Below are positions 1 through 12,030 of a stretch of DNA of 64,000 nt, piece after piece. Every line of letters starts with the position of its first letter. The first letter of the stretch is position 1. The DNA lies in NCBI RefSeq assembly GCF_013373865.1, contig NC_050469.1, positions 20,328,046 to 20,392,045 of the forward strand, given 5' to 3'. The DNA is from Monomorium pharaonis (Eukaryota > Arthropoda > Insecta > Hymenoptera > Formicidae). Under the pieces are notes generated by a model. That model saw nothing but the letters and a program-made list of their open reading frames with translations, was not told where the DNA came from and did no database searches. A program made the translations under genes and the position numbers.

Positions 1-640
1 ACTTAACTTGAGTTATAGGAGTCATTTTCAGATAGATGCTCGAATATTCTCGGCTATGTAAGCATCTCGCGGGGAAGGAGGGAGGGGGGGTCAACGGAAG
101 CCGGGAGAAGGTAGCGGCGGATAGTCGAAAAAAAGAAAGCGAAGAAAGCGGCGTTGTAGGGAAACAAATCAACTCGTCTGTTGGCTCGTCCCGAGTTTTT
201 AGTGGCGAGGCTCCAAATATTTGCTTTGGTCGTTCGAGCTTGATTCGTGCGCGGGATGTATATATACCGACAACCGCGAGTCTAGCGGCATAGGCAGCCT
301 CTCGCCCGACTTCTCCACTACCGATCTTACGGGTCCGTGAGGTTGAGCCAACAACCCACGCCATCCCGCCGTTAATATTGTTGCTTGTACGAATGCAACC
401 CCTCGTCGACCCCGGAGAGCATCCCACCCTCTACTCTCTCTCTATTCGATATCGTTCTAGGTTCGCGAAGCCGCTGCCAAGAATAAGCTGAAAACGCGTT
501 CGTCATGCCCATTATTATATGAATGCCATAATATCACTACCACGTCGTTCTCATCGTCGTTTCCATCGTCACTACGTTTCCCTAAACCACTTTCGTCTTC
601 CTCTCTCCGCCTCCTTTCCTTTGTAAGTACGCTTTTTCAG
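1..640. other. GC-rich island without a recognised gene
   Basis: This stretch is richer in G+C than the DNA to its right, with a G-run near 84-90 and several CpGs. The open frame at 36-293 is lysine/serine/glycine-rich, matches nothing I know and looks like composition. A donor-like GTAAGT begins at 623 after a pyrimidine-rich stretch, so a 5' exon on the plus strand is possible but unsupported by any coding signal. A regulatory island is equally likely. Confidence 0.3.
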
Positions 641-1328
641 GCTATACTTTCGGCTATTATCCTTGTCACATTTCCCATTCTTTCCTTTGTGTTTTCACAT
701 TATTTCAAGAATTGGCACATAAAATATTCAAGCTGATTTCTGATTATGTCAAATCTTATAATTCGATCACATTGCATGAATCGTATGATCAATCCAGAAA
801 ATAATAAGAAATCTATTTACGGCATTATTTTTATTGCAATATACATATCTTGAATTTGCTTATTCCCTTTTAGTCGCGTATTAAAATTTCAAAGCATATA
901 TTGGCATAAAATCTTTGCGTTTCTGTCATCTCATTCTAATAGGACAATAGAGTTGTATACGTAATGTTAATTTGGACCTGATATTAAACTAGTGTATCTT
1001 ATTAATAAATCCGCAGTATGCTCTCCTCAGCAGTTATCTAGGCAAACAGGGATGAATTATTAAAACATGTATGCAAAGTTATGGAAATATACTCGCGACG
1101 ACACAGCGCAACGTCTCACAATTGCACTATTATAATGCAAGTTTTCACGAAAACTACATTGATACTAAACTTATTTTTAGACAATTTTAGTGTAATGACT
1201 TTATCATGCAACTACTTCCCTTCTACAGAAATTTATAAAATTATTAATTTGTTTTTAGTCAATATTTGCAAAAATATCCCATTTTTAATAACTTACTGAT
1301 ATAAATTAGTTTACTATAATTTGATGTA

Positions 1329-1333
<5 letters not shown>

Positions 1334-1365
<32 letters not shown>
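1334..1365. repeat. (CT)n microsatellite
   Basis: About 16 uninterrupted CT units. It is one of many CT/GA arrays in the window. No exon boundary is visible beside it. Confidence 0.95.
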
Positions 1366-1368
<3 letters not shown>

Positions 1369-1690
1369 ACAATATTGTAAAAATAATTGAGATAAAATAT
1401 TATACATACATAGATATTTATATTATTTTTAAGTATTTACACATAGCAATATCTTCTGTACAGACATGAATAATAATTTTGTTGGTCTCTCTAATAAACT
1501 ACAGTTAAAGATTCTAAGACAAAAAATAAAACCAAAATAAGTTTTCAAAGTTGTTTGTAATTACTGTAAATTTAACTTTAACAATGTAGTCCTTATTAAA
1601 TTTTCTGTTTGTTATTTAGATTATTATACGTATAATTTAATTGAAATTACTTCTTAAAACAGTAGAGTATATAAAATAATATCAGTAACA

Positions 1691-1724
1691 CCAGAGAGAA
1701 AGAAAGAGAGGGGGGGGGGGAGAG
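1691..1724. repeat. Purine tract with an 11-G run
   Basis: A GA-rich stretch leads into eleven consecutive G residues at 1710-1720 and continues as AGAG. It is a simple-sequence purine tract on the plus strand. Confidence 0.9.
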
Positions 1725-2040
1725 CGAAATTCTTGACGTAGAAAGTAGAGAGGCAATAAAAATGAAGAGCGCGGCATCTTTCCCCAGAGATATCTCGCAA
1801 GTTGACCGAGTATCGGTAACTGAAAGTTATCGTCTATAAAATACACATGATTTCATACCGTTTCATACATATAAGTATGAGCGAACATGTTGGATTTGTA
1901 ACTGTAGATCATAGTCCATAACGTCAAATAGAAAACCGTGAATTGGCAAAAGTATAGAGGGCGACGTACAGAGATAGAGGGCAATTAAACGTACAATTAC
2001 CTATTCGTAAACATTGTTAAAAAAGATAAATGTGAATGCT

Positions 2041-3953
2041 CTTTCGATATTAAATGCTCTTCATTTATATAGGTTGTCCGACAACATGTTCCGGCATCAT
2101 TCAAAAGCGGGAGGGTGATTTCGTCTCTGTTCTCACTGACGGCGACAGCATATTTATTAACGCTTGGCATCCTGACAGCTACTTCTAGAATGGGCTGTTC
2201 GGATACCGAGCGTTTGTCTTTAACGAGTCAACTGATGAACGAGCCTGTTTTACGCCGAAATAGATTCGCGGCAACGAGAATTCCGTCCGTTCAGAAGCAA
2301 ACAAAAAAGACTTCATACCTCTCAAAGCTATCTCCGTAAATAGCTTCTAATATCGTAAGAAATTCTATTAATAATAATTAATACACGATTTAAAAAATTA
2401 AGAAAGTTTTCCGAATTTGTATAGCCTCATATATGTCGTCAATATTTCTTGCCGATGCTAAAAATTCATCGAAATGAGAATTTGTTCTCGCGTGGCTTTT
2501 ACAAAACTTCCATCGCGTAAGGCGTTTAACTGAATTGTAAAAGACTATGCATTAAGGAATTTGTAATTCTAGGTGAGACAACGTGATATACGTCACGCTA
2601 AGTAGCGTGTCCTGCGGCGTGTGTTAGGCGGATATGCCAGTGGTAGTTGGATGCACCCCGATATGCACAGTTTACTAATAATGCACGTTGGAATAGGAGA
2701 TTTCCAGCCGCAAGAAGATGCCTTAAGGAGGCAGCTACATAGTCGCGCTAGCGATCAATCAATGTTGCCCGTCAGACGGTAAAACAATACGATGTTACCA
2801 CCATAATTGATGGAAATCTATCATCCGCAATTCGCGTGTTCTTCTACCACGCGCCTTAAGATCTCAATACTTGGAGAGAGCTGGCCTATATGTCTAACTC
2901 GTTGCAATATGCCTATATATTTTGCTTATGCTGCTTTTTATTTTTAATAAAATATTTCCAAGTAAATAAACTGTATTAAAAATTTAATGTTTTATGCTTT
3001 ACAAAAATATTTTATTTTACAAAATTTATACTATACTTTTTTATAGCTCATGTTTAACTTAATTGATGTTAACAAGTCTATTATTATTATCGACAATAGC
3101 AATGTATTAGAAAAAAAATTTTTTTTATATTAAAAAAAATATTCAACAAAAATTAATTCAATAAATTTATGTAAATCTTCTTGAATTTAAAAGAGAAATT
3201 ACATAACTTTCAATATTTCTCCTTAAAGACTTTCGATAAAGGATAAAAATGAAGGGACGAAAGAAGAAAGGTTACATGATAATGCGAAAGTACTGATGGT
3301 GGAAACGTGAGCGTGAAAGAGGGTAGGAGATTGGTAAGCCCCAAATCCTTGAGCTTAACTAATTCCCGCATGAGTTATGAGCAAGCCACGGCTAATTCCA
3401 AATAAATATTCGGAATACAGATTATGTTAATCGCAGTGGATGCAAATTAGATGATTAGCAAAAGATGTACGTACCCTCGATATTAGTGATATGCTTAAGA
3501 TCGTCCTTTCATTCTTATCAGATATTTAATAAATACATTTTTATCGTATTAACTCCGTTTAGCTTCGTGATATTCTAAAGATCCTCTCATATATTTTCAT
3601 ATTATCGCACATAAAATCTATTCAGCATGATTTATTTCTCATTTATCATTTCTTTGAAATAAAAAGAAATGTTGATTAATATCATAGCGACATAATTGGT
3701 GATCATAAAGAACTCTTTACAAAGGGGATTTGTGCTTGAATCCAGCATTGTGAGCTTGACAGTGAATTACTGGTGAAGTCTGGTAGGCACTGGTCGGGAA
3801 TCTAAGTGGCAAGTAGGTAAGTAACTTGGAAGTTAGGGGGTTATATTCCCTTGCATGGACCCGATACACGTGCGGAACGCGTAAATGTGCATGGAACCTG
3901 TGATGTTCGCTATGTGTGCGTTTGCATGTACACGTAATGCGGAATATATCTAC
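2041..3953. other. Intergenic or intronic DNA, no gene seen
   Basis: The 2,560-2,880 part is moderately GC-rich and contains a small perfect hairpin (CACGCT-AAGT-AGCGTG, 2594-2609). The rest is AT-rich. The open frame at 2115-2339 has no recognisable motif. A donor-like GTAAGT starts at 3817 with no convincing exon upstream. Confidence 0.5.
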
Positions 3954-4023
3954 CTGTGGCCACAGTTTACCTCCGTGGTAAACTCTAGTAGGTGCCTACG
4001 GCAACTCTGCTCTAATGCAGAGT
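3954..4023. repeat. Chain of four adjacent palindromes
   Basis: Four perfect inverted repeats sit almost end to end. They are CTGTGGCCACAG (3954-3965), AGTTTACC/GGTAAACT with a 5-nt loop (3964-3984), GTAGG/CCTAC with a 2-nt loop (3988-3999) and ACTCTGC/GCAGAGT with a 6-nt loop (4004-4023). The first two share two bases. The function is unknown. It could be a cluster of dimeric factor sites, a structured RNA or the remnant of a fold-back element. Confidence 0.75.
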
Positions 4024-5046
4024 AATGTTGATTTATATCTGCATTAGTTTCATTTCATTCCCTTCATTTCTCTAATATAGCTACCATTTGCCTATATAAT
4101 GGCGAAAATAGTTTCGCCATTATATTTTGTTACACTTTTATCAAATTAAATATCATACACGGACTTGTTCAGACATACCTATGCAAAATTATAATGATAC
4201 AAACTCTTAAATTACGTGTACATATATTTTCATGTGTTTTCCAAATAAGTAAACACAATATTTCAAAGATGCGTATGTACAAACTTTTGTTTAAGCAATA
4301 TATACGCGTATCATTCTGTAACAGTGAGGTCCAATTTAACGAGTGCGTCAGAACAAAACTATTAGTTTTTCCTGTTATTTATATATCCACATTTTTCATA
4401 TTTACATAATGCCTAACAAATAGTATGCGCTGTAGTTGGTTGACAGTTTGAGAATAAGTATGGCCAAATTATATCGGATTGTTCGCTCGTATGGATTTAT
4501 GGTACGCAATATAAATATCAACATCGTTTTAAACTATGCATCATGCGGATCTTAGAAGAATCAGTAACTCTTCGAAGGACGAAGGAGAGTGAAGTAATCT
4601 TCGTTATGAAACCGGTACGCGTGTACCCACCGTTCCCACGTGCGCGCAATCTCCGACGTGAATACTCCAATGCGTAATTTCTAAATATGTGATGTCCTCT
4701 CTCCACCTTCTGCCTCCATAAATGGAAAAGATTTGTATATCTTACACATAAGTTAACGTTCGCGATAATGTCAAGTAAAAAATGAGAAACGAAAATATGC
4801 GATACAATTGTATCACAAACGATAATGCAATATTTTGATTTTATAAGTTTTTTGGAAAAATCTATTATGAAGCAGATGGTGTAAAAAAAAAAAACAATTT
4901 TATATTATAATGAGCATTTGTTATATCTTGATGTACAATAATATTTTTTATTACAGTTCTAGTCGTTCTCATTCGTTATCGTGTAGCCTTATAAAAAAAA
5001 ATCAAATAAATGGCGAAACTCTATTGTGATAATACTGTCGGTCTTC
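4024..5046. other. AT-rich non-coding DNA
   Basis: Only short random-looking frames are present, for example 4194-4409 on the plus strand and 4518-4706 on the minus strand. No gene, RNA or ordered repeat was recognised. Confidence 0.6.
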
Positions 5047-5048
5047 TA

Positions 5049-5288
5049 CACTGCAAACCCAAGTGTGTAGTTTAACATACTTTAAGTGTGTAAACTCATG
5101 TAGTCACTTTTTACGCGTCCGTACGTGTATTCGTCTTTATCTGTGTAATTGTACACACTTTACTGTATATTTTTACACAAGTACAATTACATAGATAAAG
5201 ACAAATACACACGTAGAAACGCGTAAAAAGTGACTACATGAGTTTTCACACTTAAAGTGTGTAAAACTACACACTTGGGTTTGCAGTG
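5049..5288. mobile_element. 240-bp fold-back MITE, TA target site (Tc1/mariner-like)
   Basis: The element starts CACTGCAAACCCAAGTGTG and ends with the reverse complement. It is flanked by TA on both sides (5047-5048 and 5289-5290). The two halves pair along almost their whole length, roughly 110 bases per arm with scattered mismatches, around a short AT-rich loop near 5165-5180. It has no coding capacity. A TA duplication and a CACTG-type end are typical of non-autonomous Tc1/mariner-superfamily elements; the family itself is inferred. The close match of the arms suggests a fairly young insertion, or one able to form long hairpin RNA if transcribed. Confidence 0.9.
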
Positions 5289-5290
5289 TA

Positions 5291-5500
5291 CTAAGTTGAA
5301 ACAAGTAAATATATTTAATAATATGTTCAAATAATTATTTTAATAACATCTTTCTAATCAAATATTATATTTGCATGCTTATGAATATAATTCGAATTTT
5401 CGTAGTTTAATATTTATTGCTTTTCCTTATCTGCCGTTAATTATCCGCGATTATATGACAGAATAATCGAATTAAGGTAATAGAATTCGCAAAAAGAAAC
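5291..5500. other. AT-rich flank of the MITE
   Basis: Plain AT-rich sequence; nothing was recognised. Confidence 0.6.
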
Positions 5501-5990
5501 TGAAAAAAGTAGACATCAGTCGCAATACGGTACACTGGCATTATACGCGAATGACACACATGCACGCCGTATAAGCATACGGTATACAGGCAATGCAACT
5601 GCCGCCTATAGCTATCGAACGACGCGGAACGGCGTGCTGAGTCTCTGTTAGTGGTGGGTTATGTTCACCTGCCTCAGCGGTCGGTCAGGCCCCGACCGAC
5701 CGACGCGGCCCGTAACCGGCTCGGCAGCATGTCACCCTCTTGCGCGGGTGACTCTATGCCTGGTTCCTTTTACTTTGCAGTCTCGTCACGCCGTCCCTTC
5801 CACTATAGCAAAGCGGAGGTGCGCGGGCACGCAGCCTTAGGGCACGTTCACAGCGCTCGGTGGTGTCGTTCGCACCCTGCTTGCGATTCTTGCGCGTACA
5901 TCCGCGCGCGATTGCCGAAGATAATTCTAAACGGGAGAATCCCAACACCGATCAATCAAGCAACGTGATAGCGGCGGGACGTCAAGTATA
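5501..5990. other. GC-rich, CpG-containing island
   Basis: This island is sharply more GC-rich than its flanks. Overlapping frames are open on both strands (5651-5968 plus, 5754-5948 minus), as expected from composition alone. Neither peptide resembles a known family. It could be a regulatory element or untranslated exon; no splice or promoter signal decides. Confidence 0.35.
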
Positions 5991-8480
5991 TTAAAAATGT
6001 ATCGATTGACTGCGTGATGTGATTACGTCACTGCGTAAATGTCGTGGCGCTACCAAGCTTATAAAAATTCGTATGTTAAACGAAGTTTTGGTCGAAATAT
6101 CTCAAAAACTAAAATTATTATCAAAAATTTAATTTTTCTTATATAATCCTTATATATATCGATGCATATTTTTCCATTGTGACCAGTCCGAATAAAATTA
6201 GTACATATCAAAATCTCGAGATCTGTAAAAATTGATTTAGATCTTTTCAGTCACACATCGCACGCAAAACAATTTGTCCGTCAAGGCGGAGCTTTCACTT
6301 AAATTGATCAACAGAACATTTAAAGGATGATTATTACGAAGTTGATTACAATGTTAGCTGTTGAATAAAATACGCTGTTGATTGTGATACATCATTTGTT
6401 ATAATCAAAATCGAGACAAAAGCATAAAGATAAAAAATAAAAGATATTTAATAATGCAAAAAATATAAATACATACAGTATTAATAAATATAGAATTTTA
6501 ATTTCTACAGAGAAATGTAATAACAGATAGATTTTAAGAATTAGTTGATCTAAATACAAAATAATGCGATATGTATTTTGCACAATTATACGAACGTATT
6601 AAATAATAGAAAAATAATCCTAAAAGATACCTTTAAAAAAAGAAAAATGTTTACCAAGTAAATAAAAAATATTTAAAAGTGTATGTGTTATTAAATAATA
6701 CGTACACCTTTCAATATCATAATTAAATAATAAATTAATTGTTTAAAAATAAACACGTAATACGCGACAAACTTAAATCTTAAAAAATTACACTTTTAAA
6801 GATACATGTTTTATTCATAGAATTTTTTTTTCTGGCTTGAGTTGATTCATTATATTTCACTAAATCACAAAATAAAAATTTAAAAATTTAGCGTGTCCGG
6901 ATCGCATTTTGATATTTTTGTTCCTATATATTTACTTTTTTGTATTTTAATAAGTTGCAATGTTTAATTTTTTATATTATTTGCAATATCAGTAATATAT
7001 AATTTTACACACAGAAAGTTTTTATGTAAGTTTGATAATATTTAAACATATTCATAAATATTTATCAGAACACTAGTAAAATATTAATATCCAGTGCTGG
7101 CTCTCAATGGCAAATTATTTTTTCTTTCAACGTTTTATATTAATATTTCTGTTATTTACTTATAGCAAATAATGTATACAATAACCTTTTGATGTGATTA
7201 AATACGATCCGGGTAGTTAAGTTTTCATATTTATTTTCAATTTTAAGTTTAATTTTAAGTTTGTTTTGTATGCGACTTAGCATTTGCAAAATATAATCAT
7301 GCAATTCAGAAAAATAAGTCAGAAATTAAATACTATTAATTATACATATGTATATAATGTAATCTTCAAAAATTTATTGTTGAAGATTTAAGATTTTATT
7401 TCAGTTAGTAATACTAATTAAATTGATTTCAGATCTATTTTTAAATAATTTATATAATTTATTATTATTCAATGTTACATAATTTTTTAAATATTTTTTA
7501 TGTACTTGACATACGCTTTTTTTAAAATAATATTTCTTTATTTATTTTCTCTTAAAAATTAATATAAATTTAACATCAGCAGCAGATTTTGAAAAGTAGA
7601 CTTTATCATAGCAGCGTGAATATTTTCTGATAGATTAATATTTGAAATATGTTTCAAAAATTTATTGTTTAGTTATGCTAACTTGTAAAAATAGATAATT
7701 AACGTAGCAGTTTTAGCAATTTTAATATAATACTACATTAGAATTATCTTTATAATTATTAAACACATTCTTTCACTTGATGAGTTTAACAAATATGTCA
7801 TAAATTATTCAAACAAAGCATCAGAGCGGTTCCAATAAATTTCGTATCATGATGCTTCACAAGGTTACCATTTTATAGAATTTTATTCAACGCATTCGTT
7901 CCTGTTCCACCGGTTTCAGAGAATTCTTACGCAAATGTCTGTGCTTCAAGTAGTGATAATATATTGCGAAGACTAGTGCGCGACCTAGAAAACCTTTAGT
8001 TAGAATAGGCATTCAGTCTTTCGTCATCGATACTGATTTATGCGCATCGGGCCCTGATTTGCCTCTTGATCCGTTATATAATTGTGCGACAAACACGAGC
8101 GTGTACAATTGTAACAAATGAATTTCTTGATGGAAAAGATATATACAAGGGAAAGAGAAAATAACAAGAGATTAATAAGAAATTTAACAGAAAGTAAAAT
8201 TTATTCTACATTAAAGAATTCGCGATAATTTTGCGCAAGTCGCCTCGTGTAACTTTATTTCGTGTCCAGTATATTAGTTTGCGCGTACGAACCAGTTACG
8301 GTAGACGAAATTCTGTAATGAATATTTCATTACTCGAGAGAGGAATGGATTAAAACGAAATATTAAAACCGGCGGCACGTGTTATTAATGTAGGTAGAAT
8401 GTATAGTATCACGGCTCGTGAAAAAGCGTGAAAAAAAATCACACGCCTCTTCTTTCTTACCCGGTAAACCCCGTTAAACA
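5991..8480. other. Long AT-rich non-coding stretch
   Basis: About 2.5 kb of AT-rich DNA. The 6,060-6,250 part has the look of a decayed interspersed repeat but lacks identifiable ends. An 8-bp motif CCGGATCG occurs near 6897 and inverted near 7206; this is too short to define an element. No gene was seen. Confidence 0.5.
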
Positions 8481-9065
8481 CTTGAGTTCGTATACACTTT
8501 TTACGTCAACTTAAGAGATCGTGAGTAATCCCGCGAGCCTACGTCAGGCCATTTACGCTGAAACATCGCCCGGCGTGTAAATCTGGTAACCTTTAGCGGG
8601 CGGCGATTTGCGTACAGAAACAGCGGGGACAATGGGAAATCGACGCTGAAGGATCGCAGAGGAGCGCATGTGAAAAGCAGAATAAATATCGTACAGGAGA
8701 ATGTCATAAAGAGAAAGAAAAAGGGACGACAGCCCATTTCGTAGCATCGAGGAACGATGGCGAGACCCATGACCCCACCTCGTCGTCATGGCACGTCCAA
8801 TGCACGGCCAAGGGAGAAGGAGAAGTATTTTCGGCTAGGAGTAGGCCCGTCCCCCTCTCAACGCGCCGCGTCCAGGGAAAGACGAAAAGAAAAAAAAAAG
8901 ATCTCATAAGCGGGACTCTCGTGTGGAGAGTGGGTCTCGGAGAGTAGAAAGGTGGGCATATAGCGAGCAGGTTCTCACGCGAGGCGAAAGAGACGGATGA
9001 GAGGGGAAGATGGCGGCAGCCAAAGTCGCTAACCGGTTGGTCCGTCTTTCTAAATTCCCCTAAGT
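8481..9065. other. GC-rich island, possible promoter or first-exon area
   Basis: This CpG-rich stretch contains purine-rich runs on the plus strand and several open frames on the minus strand that look compositional. At its right end lies an exact AAGATGGCGGC motif (listed separately). No TATA motif was seen immediately upstream. Confidence 0.35.
9007..9017 (+). promoter_or_regulatory. YY1/Pho-type site over an ATG
   Basis: AAGATGGCGGC matches the long YY1/Pleiohomeotic consensus exactly. In metazoan promoters this motif often lies just downstream of the start site and can include the initiator ATG. Here the ATG at 9010 opens an 18-codon frame to TAA at 9061-9063, reading MAAAKVANRLVRLSKFP. 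That is basic and amphipathic like the start of a mitochondrial presequence, but no clear donor follows. The motif is directly seen; its use as a promoter or start is inference. Confidence 0.4.
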
Positions 9066-9251
9066 TCACGACGGCGCCCCAGTACTGTAAATCCAGTTTG
9101 GACCGAGTGTATCCGTCTTTTGCAATTTACGCTCGTTATCACGCAATCGCTGCTGCTCCTTCGGATTAAAAATATATGCGGCAAGTTTATATGGGATTTT
9201 CAGAACTTTGTGAACTTTGCTTCCACGAAACTTTCTCGTGCAGTGTTTCAT
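9066..9251 (-). CDS. Candidate 61-residue small protein, unrecognised
   Basis: An ATG with an A-rich context (AAAAATG) opens a 61-codon frame ending in TGA. The peptide is hydrophilic and basic at its N terminus (MKHCTRKFRGSKVHKV), then has KIPYKLAAYIFNP, a charged stretch EQQRLRDNERKLQK and the tail LGPNWIYSTGAPS. There is no signal peptide, transmembrane segment or low-complexity run, unlike most chance frames here. I do not recognise the family. It lies tail to tail with the short plus-strand ATG frame at 9010. It could be a small-ORF gene, a terminal exon or a chance frame. Confidence 0.25.
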   Translation of the reverse strand: MKHCTRKFRGSKVHKVLKIPYKLAAYIFNPKEQQRLRDNERKLQKTDTLGPNWIYSTGAPS

Positions 9252-9842
9252 TTTTACGTTAGGCGGTTTTTAGGATTTTGCAATTAAAAACGCTACGACC
9301 ATCATCTGTCAACGGCTGTACCTCTGTGTATTCGATCCGACTGCATGATTGCTCACACAATACAACGGAAATTGCTCGTACATCTATTATACATACAATT
9401 TTGCGTGCCGCATTATTTTTGCAAGGGTTTTGCAATGCATTTTCGTTCGCGTTATATACTTTGCCGGCAGCGTAATAAATCTGTCAGCTGTAAACCGGTA
9501 TCCCAAAATTTATCGACGTTATCACTTGAATGTAACGCTGAAATTTGTGCTGCGTCTGCAAAACGGGATATACCGCGTGTCGACGCAGCGACCTTTTAGA
9601 TTTCGCGAAATCTTCGTTGGCCGCGCCATCGCGCTCTGGCCCAACGCCTTGTCCTGCGAGAGTTCTTAATCCTACAAATACCCAGTAAGCGCTGCATCGT
9701 CACTGACTGGGCAAAGCCCACTCTTACAAAAGCTCTCCTTGCTTTGAGAGCGCAACGAAAATCTCGCAAGAATGAAAACGCGAGAGATATAAACGCTACG
9801 AAAATGCGAACAGAAGGAAAAAGGAGAAGAAGAAAGAACGAA

Positions 9843-9845
<3 letters not shown>
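9252..9845. other. Moderately GC-rich DNA with several open frames
   Basis: Frames are open on both strands, including plus 9349-9669 and 9278-9475. On the minus strand, exon-like peptides in two frames follow an acceptor-like CAG at about 9656. Having two competing plausible frames on one strand argues for composition rather than coding. No known domain was seen. Confidence 0.3.

Positions 9846-9884
<39 letters not shown>
9846..9884. repeat. (GA)n microsatellite
   Basis: About 19 uninterrupted GA units. It lies 35 bases downstream, on the minus strand, of the donor-like GTAAGT at 9920. Confidence 0.95.
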
Positions 9885-9885
<1 letters not shown>

Positions 9886-9920
9886 AAGAAGAGATCAGTC
9901 CGTAAGCTTGGGGTACTTAC

Positions 9921-9950
9921 GGCGTTGCAGCAGTAGTCCCATTGTGCCAT
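9921..9950 (-). CDS. Candidate short first coding exon
   Basis: On the minus strand ATG at 9950 opens ten codons (MAQWDYCCNA), followed immediately by the strong donor GTAAGTACC (GT at 9920-9919), giving a phase-0 junction. Upstream on that strand are a 12-base G run (plus-strand C run 9965-9976) and a CCAAT motif near 10092-10100. A second frame also stays open up to this donor. The donor is convincing; the choice of frame is not. Confidence 0.2.
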
Positions 9951-9964
9951 AACGACACAAGTCT

Positions 9965-9976
9965 CCCCCCCCCCCC
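9965..9976. repeat. 12-base C run
   Basis: Twelve consecutive C residues on the plus strand. Confidence 0.95.
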
Positions 9977-11192
9977 TCTCTGCTTTCCGGTACCCTCATC
10001 GTCTCTCTTTACAATCTCGATGCCACACTCTTGTTCACACATATACATAGAGATACCAATGGCAAGAAATACTATTGTCGACGCCACTGCTAGGCCGATT
10101 GGCCGCAATCTCGAGTGCGAACGTTCATTTGCACCACGGGTTTTTTACGGAGGGTCTTATGTTTGAAACGGTAGCATGTTTGAAAGAGTACACCGATCTA
10201 TATGATGACCAAGGAAACTAAAGCAAAGAACCTTACTGAACAACTATAATGCACGACGGAGATGCAGAAAGGAATAGGCATAAAGTTACAACACCACCAC
10301 TCTCCCTTTAGTACCACTCGCTCCATCACACGGTCGCACGATCAAAATCGCTTTACATTTACATTACAACTTGTCAACTCCTACTTATCCTTCTTGTTCA
10401 CCAGCATACGTTCTTCTTAACACCAATAACAAAAAATATTGAAAAGTACAATCCTAATAATCTCTTAATTAATTTTTTTTTACTTCTTGTATATTTCTTG
10501 GACAAGTTAAAGGTTAAATTATTTTCAATGTAGAAAGAACAGAGTTCTTTATTTCTGAAATGCATTATAAAAGATTCTTTGAATACATAGAAATTTTGTA
10601 AATCAATATCGACATGTAGACAGAAATGCCACGAGATAAAATAGCTTTTAATTATTTATTAGTACATTAATATAATTATTGATCAGTGCATTCATGCATG
10701 ATTTTATGTGAATTATCAGATGCATCGTACTTTAATGCAATTGTGATTACGGTCGAAATAATATTTTATTGTTCTCTAACTCCCTCATTCCTAATCACCT
10801 CGTATAACACTTCTACGCGAGTGCCTAGTCAATTCGTAATTTTCAATATTAACATATTTTTAATTTAGCAATCAACTTACGGCTAAGAATACAACAAAAC
10901 GCTATTATGTTAACATCGCATAAATATGATTTTTATCAAATCTCATTCCTTCAAAAAAACAAATTAAAAGTTTAGAGCACAATTGCATTGTAATAAATGC
11001 ATTTTGAGGAAGAGTGACAAAGAAGATACAGTCAGTTTCTTAAACGCTTAATTAAGCCCGCCCAAAGGAGGGATATGTAAATCCGAATGACACGAACGAA
11101 GCACGATAGTTACCATGAAAAGAACGACATCGATATGTGTACGCGTATGTGCATATGAGGTATACGTGTAGGCAGTGAACTGTGTCTTTTAC
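9977..11192. other. Mostly AT-rich non-coding DNA
   Basis: The first 200 bases are moderately GC-rich and include a CCAAT motif. From about 10,400 onward the sequence is AT-rich with no recognised feature. Confidence 0.5.
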
Positions 11193-11328
11193 CTTTGAAT
11201 CCATACATTTCGATTTATCGTTAACGGCTCTATCGTATATGTAGTCTTCAAACCAGTTTCTCCTTTTATCACGGTCACCGCAGGTAATACGCAATCGAGT
11301 AGCGGAGTAATTATTGTACCAGCGGTAC
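11193..11328 (-). CDS. Candidate internal coding exon, unrecognised protein
   Basis: On the minus strand an acceptor (TTCTACAAACAG, AG at 11330-11329) precedes a 136-nt open frame ended by a donor (CAAAG/GTAAAAG, GT at 11192-11191). The entry phase is 2 and the exit phase 0. The 45 full codons read YRWYNNYSATRLRITCGDRD, then KRRNWFEDYIYDRAVNDK and SKCMDSK. The peptide is hydrophilic with two cysteines and no repeats. The block is a GC-moderate island in AT-rich flanks, as expected of an exon. I do not recognise the family. Chance exon-like frames of this length are common in 64 kb, so this stays tentative. Confidence 0.3.
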
Positions 11329-12030
11329 CTGTTTGTAGAACGGTTCACAAATGTTCCTCAATACACAATAAAAACTTGCTTTTAAAAAAATTAGATTCCC
11401 ATAAAAATAATAACATTTCTAAGTTTACAAAATATCTTAAATTTATATACATATATATATATATATATATTTATACATTGTTTATCTATAAATTTTTTCG
11501 CCAATATAAAATCAATTTCTTTCTTAACATGTATATTAAAAGATGATTAATGGACTTTCAAGTAAATTATTAGCAACCACAAATGAATAAATAAGTAAAA
11601 GACTTTCCAAAAATTTAAATTTGCAAAATTACACGTATACATAATAAATCAATTAAAAATATGATTTTGTACTGTTTGTAAGTGCTTCAATTATATCCAA
11701 ACGTTATATTTTTAATCAAATTTTACAGAAAAACATTGGAAAAATTTACAATGCAATATGGTTCACTGATTTAAAACAAGAAACTGTTACAACATACGGT
11801 TCAATCTACCAATCTAAAAGTTATGCATATCAGTACTTCGTATGTATTGCATTCGTACAATCCATAATTCATGATTCTCATCGTATTGATATATCACTGT
11901 ACGATCTAATAATTAGCAGACTGTTTCCAAGCAATTCTAGATGTGATAACACCGATGTATACTGGATGTGTGATTACCAGCACAAGATTTGGAAAGTTCA
12001 TGTAAATGTAATAAATCAATATACATATGC

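Larger units (their letters stand above)
641..2040. other. AT-rich non-coding DNA
   Basis: Apart from a (CT)n tract and a purine/G-run listed separately, I see only AT-rich sequence with short frames. Nothing indicates a gene. Confidence 0.6.

Noticed and set aside
9480..9656. Minus-strand exon after an acceptor-like CAG
   Set aside because: Two different frames look equally protein-like over the same bases and no donor confirms either.
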